Assembly: GCF_009192735.1 (NCBI RefSeq)
Contig: NZ_VTFU01000001.1
Coordinates: forward strand, 496,001 to 560,000
DNA from: Arthrobacter gandavensis
Lineage (GTDB): Bacteria; Actinomycetota; Actinomycetes; Actinomycetales; Micrococcaceae
Length of the DNA stretch: 64,000 bases
Direction: 5' to 3'
Below the pieces are notes generated by a model. It worked only from the letters and a program-made list of their open reading frames with translations, made no database searches and was not told where the DNA came from. The stretch's first letter is position 1. Each line of letters opens with the position of its first letter. A program made the position numbers and the translations under genes. This document shows, in pieces, positions 25,647-34,637 of this stretch.

Positions 25647-26987
25647 ATGAACGACGCATACCTGAACCTCGTGAACACCGGTATCACCAAGGAAATCGCC
25701 AAGAAGCTCGGGCTGCCCCGGCCGTCCATCCTGCGGCGCTTCGACCCGGCCAAGCCTTTGATCCCCGGACCGGTGCTGGTCCTGGGCAAGGGCGAAGCGG
25801 CCGACGCACTCTCCCAGCTGCTGCTGGGCTGGGACCAGGATGTCCGCCGGCATGCCACGCCCAAGGAAAAGCTCGGCGCGATCCTGCTGGTGCTTGACGC
25901 CGCAGCCGCCCCCGAGGACCTGGGCGACGCCACACTGGCCGCGGGCGCGGCCCTGCGCGATCTTGCCCCGGGCGGGCGGGTTGTCACAGTGTCCCGCCCC
26001 GCGGCCGAAGCGCAGGATCCCGAGGCTGCAGCGGCACGGCAGGGAGTTGACGGGCTGCTCCGTTCCATCGCCCACGAACTGCGCGGCGGCGCCACGGCAA
26101 ACGGCATTGTCCTTGCCAACGGAGTGCCGGCCACGGTTCCCGGGGTGGCAGCCGCGCTGCGGTTCCTCCTGTCCGGGAAGAGCGCCTACGTCAGCGGACA
26201 GTTCATCATCGTCGGTTCCGACGCCGGGACGCTCCCCAGCGACTGGAATGCGCCGCTGGCCGGCAAAGTGGCCGTGGTGACCGGTGCGGCGCGGGGGATC
26301 GGCGCCGCCATCGCCCGAACCCTGCACCGCGACGGCGCCACCGTGATTGTGGTCGACGTTCCGGCTGCCGGTGAACAGCTCGCCAAGGTCGCGAACGAGG
26401 TCTCCGGCACCGCCCTGCAGGTGGACATCACCCGCGACGACGCAGCCGACAGGATCCTGGCGCACGCCAAGGAACGCTACGGGCACCTGGACATCGTCAT
26501 CCACAACGCGGGCATCACCCGTGACAAGCTGCTGGCCAACATGGATGAATCACGCTGGCAGTCCGTCATTGCCGTGAACATCGCGTCCCAGCTCAAGATG
26601 AACCGGGTGCTGCTTGCCTCGGACACCTTCAGCTCCGAAGGACGCATCGTTTCGCTGGCCTCCACCAGCGGCATTGCCGGCAACCGGGGCCAGACCAACT
26701 ACGCCGCTTCCAAGGGCGGCGTCATTGGCATGGTCCGGGCGACGGCGCCGCTGCTGGCACCGCGCGGCGGGTCCATCAACGCCGTCGCACCGGGATTCAT
26801 CGAAACTGACATGACCGCAGCGATTCCCGCACTCACCCGCCAGGTGGCACGCCGCCTGAGCAGCCTGCAGCAGGGCGGCCTGCCCATCGACGTTGCCGAG
26901 ACCATTTCCTTCCTGGCCTCCGATGCCGCCGCCGGTGTCAACGGCCAGGTGGTCCGGGTCTGCGGACAGAACATGGTGGGCGCATGA
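25647..26987 (+). CDS. fabG4: High-molecular-weight 3-oxoacyl reductase (FabG4-like)
   Basis: 446 aa. Two Rossmann parts: residues 1-200 are a degenerate SDR/flavodoxin-like domain, and 207-446 a complete SDR domain (VVTGAARGIGAAIA, IHNAGITRD, catalytic NYAASKGG, VAPGFIETDMT). This layout is that of mycobacterial FabG4 (HMwFabG), which reduces 3-oxoacyl-CoA with NADH. ATG 25647 is 2 nt after the thiolase stop, and the stop overlaps the MaoC gene start (ATGA). It is likely the 3-hydroxyacyl-CoA dehydrogenase step of this operon. Confidence 0.9.
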   Translation: MNDAYLNLVNTGITKEIAKKLGLPRPSILRRFDPAKPLIPGPVLVLGKGEAADALSQLLLGWDQDVRRHATPKEKLGAILLVLDAAAAPEDLGDATLAAGAALRDLAPGGRVVTVSRPAAEAQDPEAAAARQGVDGLLRSIAHELRGGATANGIVLANGVPATVPGVAAALRFLLSGKSAYVSGQFIIVGSDAGTLPSDWNAPLAGKVAVVTGAARGIGAAIARTLHRDGATVIVVDVPAAGEQLAKVANEVSGTALQVDITRDDAADRILAHAKERYGHLDIVIHNAGITRDKLLANMDESRWQSVIAVNIASQLKMNRVLLASDTFSSEGRIVSLASTSGIAGNRGQTNYAASKGGVIGMVRATAPLLAPRGGSINAVAPGFIETDMTAAIPALTRQVARRLSSLQQGGLPIDVAETISFLASDAAAGVNGQVVRVCGQNMVGA

Positions 26988-27895
26988 CCGAAACCCAGCT
27001 CGATGAGATTCCCGCGCTCGGAAAGCTCTACGTAGGTGCCGTCGGCTCGGCGGCCAAGGCCCGGCTGTCCTCCGCGGAGGCGCCGCAGACGCTGCCCGAA
27101 GCCCGGCACACCGTGCGGGGCGCCCGGGTGGACCTGCAGCGGCTCGCGGACTTCCAGCGGCTCGTGCTGCACAGCGCCTCCGACTACCTGCCGTCCGGCT
27201 TCGTGCACACCTTTGCGTTCCCGGTGGCGATGAGCCTGATGTCCCGGGACGACTTTCCCCTGCCGCTGCTGGGCATGGTGCATCTGAGCAACAGCGTGGA
27301 GCACCTGCGGCCCATCCACTACGCCGAACCGCTCACGGTCACGGCATGGGCGGAAAACCTCGCCGGCCACCGCGCGGGCACCTCCGTGGAGCTGATCGCC
27401 GAGGTCAGCACGGGAGAGGCCGGCGCCGATGCCGTTGTATGGCGCGGCCGCTCGACGTACTTGGCCAAGGGCGTGTTCCTGCCCCGCCTGGACCGCCCGG
27501 AAGCCAGTGGTCCACGGCCGGACTTCACGCCGCCGCCGCCAACGGCGCTGTGGCGTCTCGGTGCCGACGCCGGCCGGAACTATGCCATGGTCTCCGGCGA
27601 CTTCAACCCCATTCACCTCAGCCGCCTGTCGGCCAAGGCCCTGGGCATGAAGCGGTCACTGGCACACGGCATGTACCTGGCCTCGCGGGTGGTGGCCGAC
27701 ATCGTGGTAAACCGTCAGGAGCCGTACGAGTGGACCATCGACTTTGATTCCCCGGTGTTCCTCCCGGCCGCTGTGTCCCTGTCTATTTCAGATACTGAGG
27801 GCGACGACGGGTATTCCGGTTCCACCTTTGTTGGCTGGAACCAGCGTTCCCTGCGCCGCCATTTCGCCGGCAGCGTCCGGCCGCTTCCGGCTTAG
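26984..27895 (+). CDS. MaoC-type (R)-hydratase, HtdX-like
   Basis: 303 aa with two hotdog halves. The C-terminal hydratase-2 motif reads YAMVSGDFNPIHLSRLSAKALG then MKRSLAHGMYLASRV, with the catalytic Asp/His pair in GDFNPIH. It hydrates enoyl-CoA to (R)-3-hydroxyacyl-CoA. The stereochemistry fits the FabG4-type reductase before it. Order thiolase-fabG4-maoC equals mycobacterial fadA2-fabG4-htdX. Start overlaps the preceding stop by 4 bp. Confidence 0.9.
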   Translation: MTETQLDEIPALGKLYVGAVGSAAKARLSSAEAPQTLPEARHTVRGARVDLQRLADFQRLVLHSASDYLPSGFVHTFAFPVAMSLMSRDDFPLPLLGMVHLSNSVEHLRPIHYAEPLTVTAWAENLAGHRAGTSVELIAEVSTGEAGADAVVWRGRSTYLAKGVFLPRLDRPEASGPRPDFTPPPPTALWRLGADAGRNYAMVSGDFNPIHLSRLSAKALGMKRSLAHGMYLASRVVADIVVNRQEPYEWTIDFDSPVFLPAAVSLSISDTEGDDGYSGSTFVGWNQRSLRRHFAGSVRPLPA

Positions 27896-27909
27896 CGGCC
27901 GGTCACTGT

Positions 27910-27915
27910 TAGGGT
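27910..27915 (+). promoter_or_regulatory. -10 box of leaderless kynureninase transcript
   Basis: TAGGGT ends 6 nt before ATG 27922, with no Shine-Dalgarno sequence between. Confidence 0.55.
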
Positions 27916-27921
27916 GCCCAC

Positions 27922-29145
27922 ATGACTGAACTGGATGAGCTGCTTTCCACTGCCCGGGACCTGGACGCCGCGGACCCGCTGGCAGGGTTCCGGGACCGCT
28001 TCCTGGAGGCCGACGGGGTCCTCTCCTACCTCGACGGCAACTCGCTGGGCCGGCCGCTGCGGGCCACCGCGGAGCACCTGCAGGACTTTGTGCGGGAGCA
28101 GTGGGGCACCAGGCTCATCCGCGGCTGGGACGAGCAGTGGCTGGAGCTGCCCCAGCGGCTCGGTGACCAGCTCGGGGCTGCGGTCCTCGGGGCTGCCCCC
28201 GGGCAGTGCATCGTGGCGGATTCCACCACCGTCCTGCTGTACAAGCTTGCCCGGGCCGCGGTGGCGGCCCGGCCCGGGCGCAGCGAGATACTCCTGGACG
28301 CCGAGAACTTCCCCACCGACCGGTACGTCATGGAAGGCATCGCCCGGGAATGCGGACTGACCCTCCGCTGGGTCCATGCCGGCTACGACGGCGGCGTCAC
28401 GGCGGCAGATGTGGCAGCCGCAGCGGGTCCGCAGACAGCCCTGGCGGTTTTCAGCCACGTGGCCTACCGGTCCGGCTTCCTCGCCGACGCCGCCGCCATC
28501 ACGAAGGTGGTGCACGACGCCGGGGGACTGGTGCTGTGGGACCTGTGCCATTCCGCCGGGTCGGTTCCGGCGGAACTGGATGCCTGGGGCGTGGACTACG
28601 CCGCGGGCTGCAGCTACAAGTACCTCAACGGCGGGCCCGGCGCTCCGGCCTGGGCCTACGTGGCCACCCGGCACCAAGAGGAGTTTAGCCAGCCGATCCA
28701 GGGCTGGCTGGGCAGCGCCGATCCCTTCGGGATGGCACAGGGCTACGAGCCGGCCGCCGGAATCCGGCGGCTGGTCTCCGGCACGCCGCCCGTGCTCGGC
28801 ATGCTGCCCGTTCAGGACATGGTCTCCCTGATCGCTGAGGCGGGCATCGACGCCGTCCGGGCGAAGTCGGTGGCGCTCACCGAGTACGCCCTGACGGTGG
28901 TGGACGCGGTGCTGGCACCGCGCGGCGTCGTCCTGGCGTCCCCGCGTGACCCACAGCGGCGCGGCAGCCACATCACCATCGACCATCCCGAGTTCAAGGC
29001 CATCACCGCCGAGCTGTGGAAGCAGGGGATTATTCCCGACTACCGGAACCCCTCGGGAATCCGGCTCGGACTGTCCCCGCTGTCCACGTCCTTTGAAGAG
29101 GTCTGTCTGGGCATCAAAGCCATCGACGATGAGCTGTCCCGATAG
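27922..29145 (+). CDS. kynU: Kynureninase
   Basis: 407 aa PLP enzyme that cleaves kynurenine to anthranilate and alanine in tryptophan catabolism. Seen: YLDGNSLGRPL near the N-terminus, phosphate-binding VADSTTVLLYKLA, WDLCHSAGSVP for PLP, and the Schiff-base Lys about 233 in CSYKYLNGGPGAPAW. C-terminal RRGSHITIDHPEFK and FRNPSGIRLGLSPLS-like YRNPSGIRLGLSPLS are diagnostic. No kynA or kynB is adjacent, so the pathway partners lie elsewhere. It starts 26 bp after the MaoC gene but has its own -10. Confidence 0.93.
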   Translation: MTELDELLSTARDLDAADPLAGFRDRFLEADGVLSYLDGNSLGRPLRATAEHLQDFVREQWGTRLIRGWDEQWLELPQRLGDQLGAAVLGAAPGQCIVADSTTVLLYKLARAAVAARPGRSEILLDAENFPTDRYVMEGIARECGLTLRWVHAGYDGGVTAADVAAAAGPQTALAVFSHVAYRSGFLADAAAITKVVHDAGGLVLWDLCHSAGSVPAELDAWGVDYAAGCSYKYLNGGPGAPAWAYVATRHQEEFSQPIQGWLGSADPFGMAQGYEPAAGIRRLVSGTPPVLGMLPVQDMVSLIAEAGIDAVRAKSVALTEYALTVVDAVLAPRGVVLASPRDPQRRGSHITIDHPEFKAITAELWKQGIIPDYRNPSGIRLGLSPLSTSFEEVCLGIKAIDDELSR

Positions 29146-29176
29146 GCGGCAGGCAGAGGCCGGCAGCCGGGTGCGG

Positions 29177-29182
29177 CATGAT
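29177..29182 (+). promoter_or_regulatory. -10 box of leaderless NUDIX transcript
   Basis: CATGAT ends 7 nt before ATG 29190. The upstream in-frame ATGs at 29178 and 29181 lie within it, which argues for 29190 as the real start. Confidence 0.5.
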
Positions 29183-29189
29183 GGACAGA

Positions 29190-29756
29190 ATGCCCCTTAA
29201 ACAGCTGCTGGCCGGCATCACGGCACTTCCGCAATCAGAACAGCGGGACCCATATCTGCGGTTCCTCCAGACCGCGGGGGACGCCGCGCTGCGCAGGGAC
29301 GGCGGCCCGGAGCATGTCACGGGATCCTGCTTCGTCTTTTCGCCTGGGTTCGATCAGGTTCTCCTGTGCTTCCACCGCAAGGGACAGTTCTGGGTGCAGT
29401 TTGGGGGCCATGTCGAGCCGCAGGATGCATCAGTGGCGGAAACTGCGCAGCGGGAAGCCCGCGAGGAGTCAGGCGTTGCTGACCTGACCCTGCTGTCCGG
29501 CGCGGTCATGGATCTTGACCGGCACGACCTGCATGCCGGATTTTCCTGCGCCGCCCACTGGGATGTGGGGTTTGCCGCGGTCGTGGCTCCGGATGCCGTG
29601 ACCGCGGTCAGTGACGAAAGCGAGGATGTCCGCTGGTTCCCCATCGACGGATTGCCGGCGCAGGTGCCGCCGACCTTCCGCGCGCGCCTGGAGCACGTCC
29701 GGCGCGTGGCGCTCGATGGTCTGGATCGAAGTTCCGCGGCTGCTCCCACCCAGTAG
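29190..29756 (+). CDS. NUDIX hydrolase
   Basis: 188 aa. Nudix box region FGGHVEPQDASVAETA then QREAREESGV: the REAREESG core is intact, while the first Glu of the classical box is replaced, as in related GGHVEPGD proteins. It hydrolyses a nucleoside diphosphate-X compound; the substrate is unknown. C-terminal part is VRWFPIDGLP and LEHVRRVALD. ATG 29190 was chosen from the -10 box spacing; ATG 29178 would add four residues. Confidence 0.85.
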   Translation: MPLKQLLAGITALPQSEQRDPYLRFLQTAGDAALRRDGGPEHVTGSCFVFSPGFDQVLLCFHRKGQFWVQFGGHVEPQDASVAETAQREAREESGVADLTLLSGAVMDLDRHDLHAGFSCAAHWDVGFAAVVAPDAVTAVSDESEDVRWFPIDGLPAQVPPTFRARLEHVRRVALDGLDRSSAAAPTQ

Positions 29757-29898
29757 GAGCTCCCGAGGAGTTCCGGCACGGCGCGGTCCTTCCTGACGGC
29801 GCGGTCGCGCCCGGCCCTGGTCCGCCGGTTTGTCGGGAGATATTCCCCCTGATGTGGCCTTGCCGTTGAGGGCCGGATACGCCGCACGACGGCCGAAT

Positions 29899-29942
29899 TG
29901 ACAATGAGGCCCTCCCGGGAGCCATAATGTTAGCGCTCACAT
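29899..29942 (+). promoter_or_regulatory. Promoter and LacI-type operator of the sugar transporter operon
   Basis: TTGACA (29899-29904) and CATAAT (29924-29929) form a promoter with a 19-bp spacer. Overlapping the -10 and start point, TGTTAGCGCTCACA (29929-29942) matches the LacI-family TGTGAGCGCTCACA palindrome with one difference. The rest of the 306-bp gap (29757-30062) shows nothing else recognisable except AAAGGG (30050-30055) before the GTG. No LacI gene is in the window. Confidence 0.75.
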
Positions 29943-30062
29943 CAGCATGTGACGCACTTCTCACCCCCGCTCCTGCCGGGGTTTCGGGAAAGGACCGCAC
30001 AGCGGGTCCCCGAACCGGCAGTTTCTCCGTTAGACAACGATGTCCACCGAAAGGGCTCCTTC

Positions 30063-31190
30063 GTGAAAATGCGTAAACTCCTTCTCAGCGTGACGGCCGG
30101 TATCCTGGCCGTTTCCGTGGCAGGCTGCGGCTCGGGCCGCGGCGGCGCTGAAAGCGATTCCGCCGGCGAGTCCGGTGACAACTCCGGCGCCCTGGTGGGC
30201 ATTGCCATGCCGACCAAGACGTCCGAACGGTGGATCAAAGACGGCGACGCCATCAAGGCCGAGCTGGAAGACCTCGGCTACGACACCACGCTGGAATATG
30301 CCGACGACGACATCCCCACCCAGGTCCAGCAGGTGTCGAACATGATCACCAAGGGTGCCAAGGTCCTGGTCATTGCAGCCATCGACGGCACCGCGCTCAG
30401 CGACCAGCTGGACAATGCAGCCGATGCGGGCATCAAGGTCATCGCCTACGACCGCCTGATCACTGGCAACGAGAACGTGGATTACTACACCACGTTCGAC
30501 AACTACACGGTTGGCGTCCAGCAGGCAACGTCGCTGCTCACCGGCCTGGGCATCCTCGATGCCGACGGCAAGGACACCGGCGCCACGGAACCGAAGAACA
30601 TCGAACTCTTCGCCGGCAGCCCGGATGACAACAACGCCAACTTCTTCTACAAAGGCGCGATGGACACCCTCCAGCCGTACATCGACAAGGGAACCCTTGT
30701 GGTCCAGAGCGGCCAGACCGGCTTCACCCAGATCGCCACCCTGCGCTGGGACCCGGCCACCGCCCAGAAGCGCATGCAGAACCTGATCGCCAGCACGTAC
30801 TCCGGCGGCCAGAAGGTGGACGGCGTGCTGTCCCCGTACGACGGCATCTCGCTGGGCATCATCTCCGCACTCACCGGCTCCGGCTACGCACCGGACGCCC
30901 TGCCCGTCATTACGGGCCAGGACGCCGAAGCGGCATCAGTGAAGTCGATCATGAACAACCAGCAGTACTCCACGATCTACAAGGACACCCGTGCCCTCGG
31001 CGAGCAGGCCGTGGCCATGGTCGACGCCGTCCTCAAGGGTGAAGACCCCGAGGTCAATGACACCGAGACGTACGACAACAAGGTCAAGATCGTTCCGACC
31101 TACCTGCTGGACCCGATGGTGGTCACCAAGGACAACTACGAGGAAGTCCTCGTCGACAGCGGTTACTACGAGGCCTCCGACCTCAAGTAA
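30063..31190 (+). CDS. chvE: Multiple-monosaccharide ABC transporter substrate-binding lipoprotein (ChvE-like)
   Basis: 375 aa from GTG 30063 (AAAGGG 7 nt upstream; ATG 30069 is also possible). Signal peptide [19 protein letters not shown] with lipidated Cys about 22, then a periplasmic-binding-protein type I fold: [50 protein letters not shown] and YDRLI. These match ChvE/MmsE proteins that bind galactose, xylose or arabinose. It is the first gene of the operon with mmsA and mmsB and lies under the LacI-type operator. Confidence 0.92.
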   Translation: MKMRKLLLSVTAGILAVSVAGCGSGRGGAESDSAGESGDNSGALVGIAMPTKTSERWIKDGDAIKAELEDLGYDTTLEYADDDIPTQVQQVSNMITKGAKVLVIAAIDGTALSDQLDNAADAGIKVIAYDRLITGNENVDYYTTFDNYTVGVQQATSLLTGLGILDADGKDTGATEPKNIELFAGSPDDNNANFFYKGAMDTLQPYIDKGTLVVQSGQTGFTQIATLRWDPATAQKRMQNLIASTYSGGQKVDGVLSPYDGISLGIISALTGSGYAPDALPVITGQDAEAASVKSIMNNQQYSTIYKDTRALGEQAVAMVDAVLKGEDPEVNDTETYDNKVKIVPTYLLDPMVVTKDNYEEVLVDSGYYEASDLK

Positions 31191-31261
31191 CTCCCTACCA
31201 CCGCGGTGGTTCCGGGCGGCAGCCGAACGCGGCTGCCGCCCGGCACACCGCGGGCAAGGAC

Positions 31262-32830
31262 ATGAACGTGAACGCGAATATTCTTTCCATGCGGGGAATC
31301 ACCAAGTCCTTCCCCGGGGTCAAGGCACTCCAGGACGTTTCCCTGGAGGTCCGCCAGGGCACCGTGCACGCCATCTGCGGCGAGAACGGTGCCGGGAAGT
31401 CCACCCTGATGAAGGTCCTGTCCGGGGTATATCCGGCCGGCACCTACGATGGCGGGATCTACCTGGAAGGCGAGCTCCAGGAATATAAGGACATCAAGGA
31501 TTCGGAATCGGCCGGCGTGGTGATCATTCACCAGGAACTGGCGCTGAGCCCGTTCCTTTCCATTGCCGAGAACATCTACCTGGGCAATGAACAGTCCAGG
31601 GGCGGTTTTATCGACTGGCACCGCACCAACCTTGAAGCGGCAAAGCTCCTGGAGCGGGTGGGCCTGTCCGAAAATCCCGCAACCAGGATCCAGGACATCG
31701 GCGTGGGCAAGCAGCAGCTGGTGGAAATCGCCAAGGCCCTGTCCAAGCGGGTCAAGCTGCTCATCCTCGACGAGCCGACGGCCGCCCTGAACGATGAAGA
31801 CTCCGAGCATCTCCTGGGGCTGATCAAGGACCTGCGCCGCGACGGCATCACCTGCATCATCATCAGCCACAAGCTCAACGAGATTAAGTCGATCGCCGAC
31901 GCCGTCACCATCATCCGTGACGGACGGACCATTGAAACCCTGGACATGCAGGCGGACGAGATCTCCGAAGAGCGCATTATCCGCGGCATGGTGGGCCGCG
32001 ACCTCGACAGCCGGTACCCGGACCACACCCCGGTGATCGGCGAGGAAGTCCTGCGCATCGAGGACTGGACCGTGCATCATCCGCTGGACCGGTCCCGCAA
32101 GGTTGTCAACGGCGCAAACCTGAACGTTCGTGCCGGGGAGATTGTCGGCATTGCCGGCCTGATGGGCGCCGGCCGCACCGAGCTGGCGATGAGTGTTTTT
32201 GGACGCAGTTACGGACACAACATCAGCGGACGCGTGTACAAGAACGGCCGCGAAATCACCATGAAGAACGTCGGACAGGCTATCGCGCACGGGCTGGCCT
32301 ATGCCACTGAGGACCGGAAGCGGTACGGCCTGAACCTCATCGAGGACATTCGGCGCAACATCTCCACCTCCAGCCTGAACAAGCTCTCCGTCCGCGGCTG
32401 GGTGGACCCGTACCGGGAACACCTGACGGCGGAAAAGTACCGGACCAGCATGAACATCAAGGCCCCCTCCGTCCTGGCACTGACCGGAAAGCTCTCCGGC
32501 GGGAACCAGCAGAAGGTCGTGCTGTCCAAATGGATCCACACCAACCCCGACGTGCTGATTCTCGACGAGCCCACCCGCGGCATCGACATCGGCGCCAAGT
32601 ACGAGATTTACACCATCATCAATGAACTGGCGGACCAGGGTAAGGCGATCATCGTGATCTCCTCCGAGCTGCCGGAGCTGCTGGGAATCTGCGACCGCAT
32701 CTACACGCTGGCGGAAGGCCGCATCACTGCCGACGTCCCGCGGGAAAAAGCCACCGCCGAATATCTCATGCAATACATGACCCGTGACGCCAGGACTCCT
32801 GCAGCCGCGACAGACAAGGAACGCCAATGA
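31262..32830 (+). CDS. mmsA: Multiple-monosaccharide ABC transporter ATP-binding protein
   Basis: 522 aa with two fused ABC domains, as in all sugar CUT2 ATPases. First domain: Walker [32 protein letters not shown]. Second domain: [17 protein letters not shown] (degenerate Walker A), signature [22 protein letters not shown]. It energises uptake through MmsB. ATG 31262 lies only 1 nt after AAGGA, so GTG 31268 (7 nt spacing) may be the true start. The stop overlaps mmsB by 4 bp. Confidence 0.93.
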   Translation: MNVNANILSMRGITKSFPGVKALQDVSLEVRQGTVHAICGENGAGKSTLMKVLSGVYPAGTYDGGIYLEGELQEYKDIKDSESAGVVIIHQELALSPFLSIAENIYLGNEQSRGGFIDWHRTNLEAAKLLERVGLSENPATRIQDIGVGKQQLVEIAKALSKRVKLLILDEPTAALNDEDSEHLLGLIKDLRRDGITCIIISHKLNEIKSIADAVTIIRDGRTIETLDMQADEISEERIIRGMVGRDLDSRYPDHTPVIGEEVLRIEDWTVHHPLDRSRKVVNGANLNVRAGEIVGIAGLMGAGRTELAMSVFGRSYGHNISGRVYKNGREITMKNVGQAIAHGLAYATEDRKRYGLNLIEDIRRNISTSSLNKLSVRGWVDPYREHLTAEKYRTSMNIKAPSVLALTGKLSGGNQQKVVLSKWIHTNPDVLILDEPTRGIDIGAKYEIYTIINELADQGKAIIVISSELPELLGICDRIYTLAEGRITADVPREKATAEYLMQYMTRDARTPAAATDKERQ

Positions 32831-34074
32831 GCACTCTCACCGACCAGGGGGCGTCCACCGGCGCCCCGGCACCAAAGGAACGTCCGGCAGGGATTGTCGG
32901 CACCGCCCTGAACTACCTGACCGGGCAGCTGCGCCAAGTGGGCCTGTTCATCGCGCTGATCGCGATCATCATTTTCTTCCAGATCACCACCAACGGGATC
33001 ACGCTGGCCCCGATCAACGTCTCGAACCTGATCATCCAGAACAGCTACATCCTGATCCTCGCCGTCGGCATGGTGCTGGTGATTATCGCCGGACACATTG
33101 ACCTCTCGGTTGGCTCCGTCGTCGCCTTCACCGGGGCCGCGGCCGGCGTCATGATCACCCAGTGGGGCCTGCCCTGGTGGATGGCAGCAATCCTGTGCCT
33201 GGTCCTCGGCGCCGCCGTCGGAGCCTGGCAGGGGTTCTGGATTGCCTACTTCGGGATTCCGGCGTTTATCGTCACCCTGGCGGGCATGCTGACCTTCCGC
33301 GGACTGACCCAGATCGTCCTGCAGAACCAGCAGATCTCGCCCTTCCCGGACAAGTTCCGCGACCTCGGCAGCGGCTTCCTCCCCGACCTTGGCGGGGGCA
33401 CCAGCTTCCTGGAACCGCTCACGATCATCATTGGCGTGCTGTCCGCAGCAGCCCTGGTTGGCTCCGGCATCCGCCAGCGGATGATCCGCCGCCGCCACCA
33501 GCTGGTGGACGAGCCGATCCTGTGGTTCGCCGCCAAGCTGCTGCTGACCGCCGGCCTGATCCTGTTCATCACCTACCTGCTGGCCAGCTACCGGGGCACT
33601 CCCATCGTCCTGGTCATTCTGGGCCTGCTGACCGTGGGCTACTCGGCCGTCATGAACCGCAGCGTATGGGGCCGCCACATCTATGCGATGGGCGGGAACC
33701 TGCACGCCGCGGATCTCTCCGGAATCAACACCAAGCGGACCACCTTCACCGTCTTCATCAACATGGGTGTCCTCGCGGCGCTGGCCGGCCTGGTCTTCAC
33801 CGCGCAGCTGAACCTTGCCAGCCCCAAGGCCGGCGAAGGCTTTGAACTCGATGCGATCGCAGCCGTCTTCATCGGCGGTGCTGCGGTCACCGGCGGCATC
33901 GGCCGCGTGACCGGTGCCATCATTGGCGGCCTGATCATCGGCATCCTGAACAACGGAATGTCCATCATGGGCGTCGGCACCGAATACCAGCAGCTGATCA
34001 AGGGGCTCGTGCTCCTGGCCGCCGTGGCGTTCGATGTCTTCAACAAGCGCCGCGGATCCGCCTCGATCACCTAG
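32827..34074 (+). CDS. mmsB: Multiple-monosaccharide ABC transporter permease
   Basis: 415 aa membrane protein of the CUT2 permease family with about ten hydrophobic helices. Diagnostic: [57 protein letters not shown] and [20 protein letters not shown]. It forms the membrane channel for the ChvE/MmsA system. A central extra hydrophilic loop ([19 protein letters not shown]) is typical of MmsB. A strong terminator follows. Confidence 0.94.
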   Translation: MSTLTDQGASTGAPAPKERPAGIVGTALNYLTGQLRQVGLFIALIAIIIFFQITTNGITLAPINVSNLIIQNSYILILAVGMVLVIIAGHIDLSVGSVVAFTGAAAGVMITQWGLPWWMAAILCLVLGAAVGAWQGFWIAYFGIPAFIVTLAGMLTFRGLTQIVLQNQQISPFPDKFRDLGSGFLPDLGGGTSFLEPLTIIIGVLSAAALVGSGIRQRMIRRRHQLVDEPILWFAAKLLLTAGLILFITYLLASYRGTPIVLVILGLLTVGYSAVMNRSVWGRHIYAMGGNLHAADLSGINTKRTTFTVFINMGVLAALAGLVFTAQLNLASPKAGEGFELDAIAAVFIGGAAVTGGIGRVTGAIIGGLIIGILNNGMSIMGVGTEYQQLIKGLVLLAAVAFDVFNKRRGSASIT

Positions 34075-34102
34075 GCGAAGGTTTTCGGCAGGAATCCCGC
34101 GC

Positions 34103-34153
34103 AACGCCAAAGTGGCCGGCACCCAGCATTGGGTGCCGGCCACTTTGGCGTTT
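34103..34153. terminator. Strong bidirectional terminator
   Basis: A perfect 23-bp stem (34103-34125 with 34130-34152; loop GCAT) followed by TTT on the + side and A-rich sequence on the other, between mmsB and the convergent stress-protein gene. Confidence 0.92.
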
Positions 34154-34193
34154 CATTGTGGCCTCTTTTACGGAGGTGTTGCCGCGCTGACTG

Positions 34194-34598
34194 CTAGTCG
34201 CCGGCCTTGACCGCGAGGACCGGGCAGTCGGCCTGGAGCAGCACCCGCTGCGCCGTGCTGCCCAGCAGCATCTTGCCCACCGGGGTGCGGCGGCGCAGTC
34301 CCAGGACAATGAGCTCGACGCCGGGAGCATCGGCGGCCTTCAGGATCTCCTCGGCCGGGTCGTAGTCGCCCACCGGGTGGATCAGCTTATAGGAGGTCTG
34401 CGCTGATTTCAGTTCCCCTTCAAGCTCCTTCAGCGCGGCGTTGTTGGCGTCTTCCTGCTCCTGGTGGTGCAGTCCGTGGCGGGGAAACGCCACGTTGACG
34501 ATGACCAGCTGCGTCGAGCGCGCAGTGGCTTCCCGGCGGGCGGCGTCCAGCGCGGCCGTCCCCTCGGGGGTGGGAAGAAATCCGACGACAATACTCAT
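34194..34598 (-). CDS. Universal stress protein, UspA family
   Basis: 134 aa, one Usp domain. The ATP-binding pattern G-x2-R..G-x9-G-S/T is present: VLGLRRRTPVGKMLLGSTAQ. N-terminus IVVGFLPTPEGTAALDAA begins the fold. It probably binds ATP and responds to stress or energy state. ATG 34598 has AGGAG 5 nt upstream. It is downstream of, and probably cotranscribed with, the APC permease gene (39-bp gap). Confidence 0.9.
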   Translation of the reverse strand: MSIVVGFLPTPEGTAALDAARREATARSTQLVIVNVAFPRHGLHHQEQEDANNAALKELEGELKSAQTSYKLIHPVGDYDPAEEILKAADAPGVELIVLGLRRRTPVGKMLLGSTAQRVLLQADCPVLAVKAGD

Positions 34599-34637
34599 GG
34601 TGCTCCTGACCTAGGGATGGAAAAGCGGGTGGGCGAA

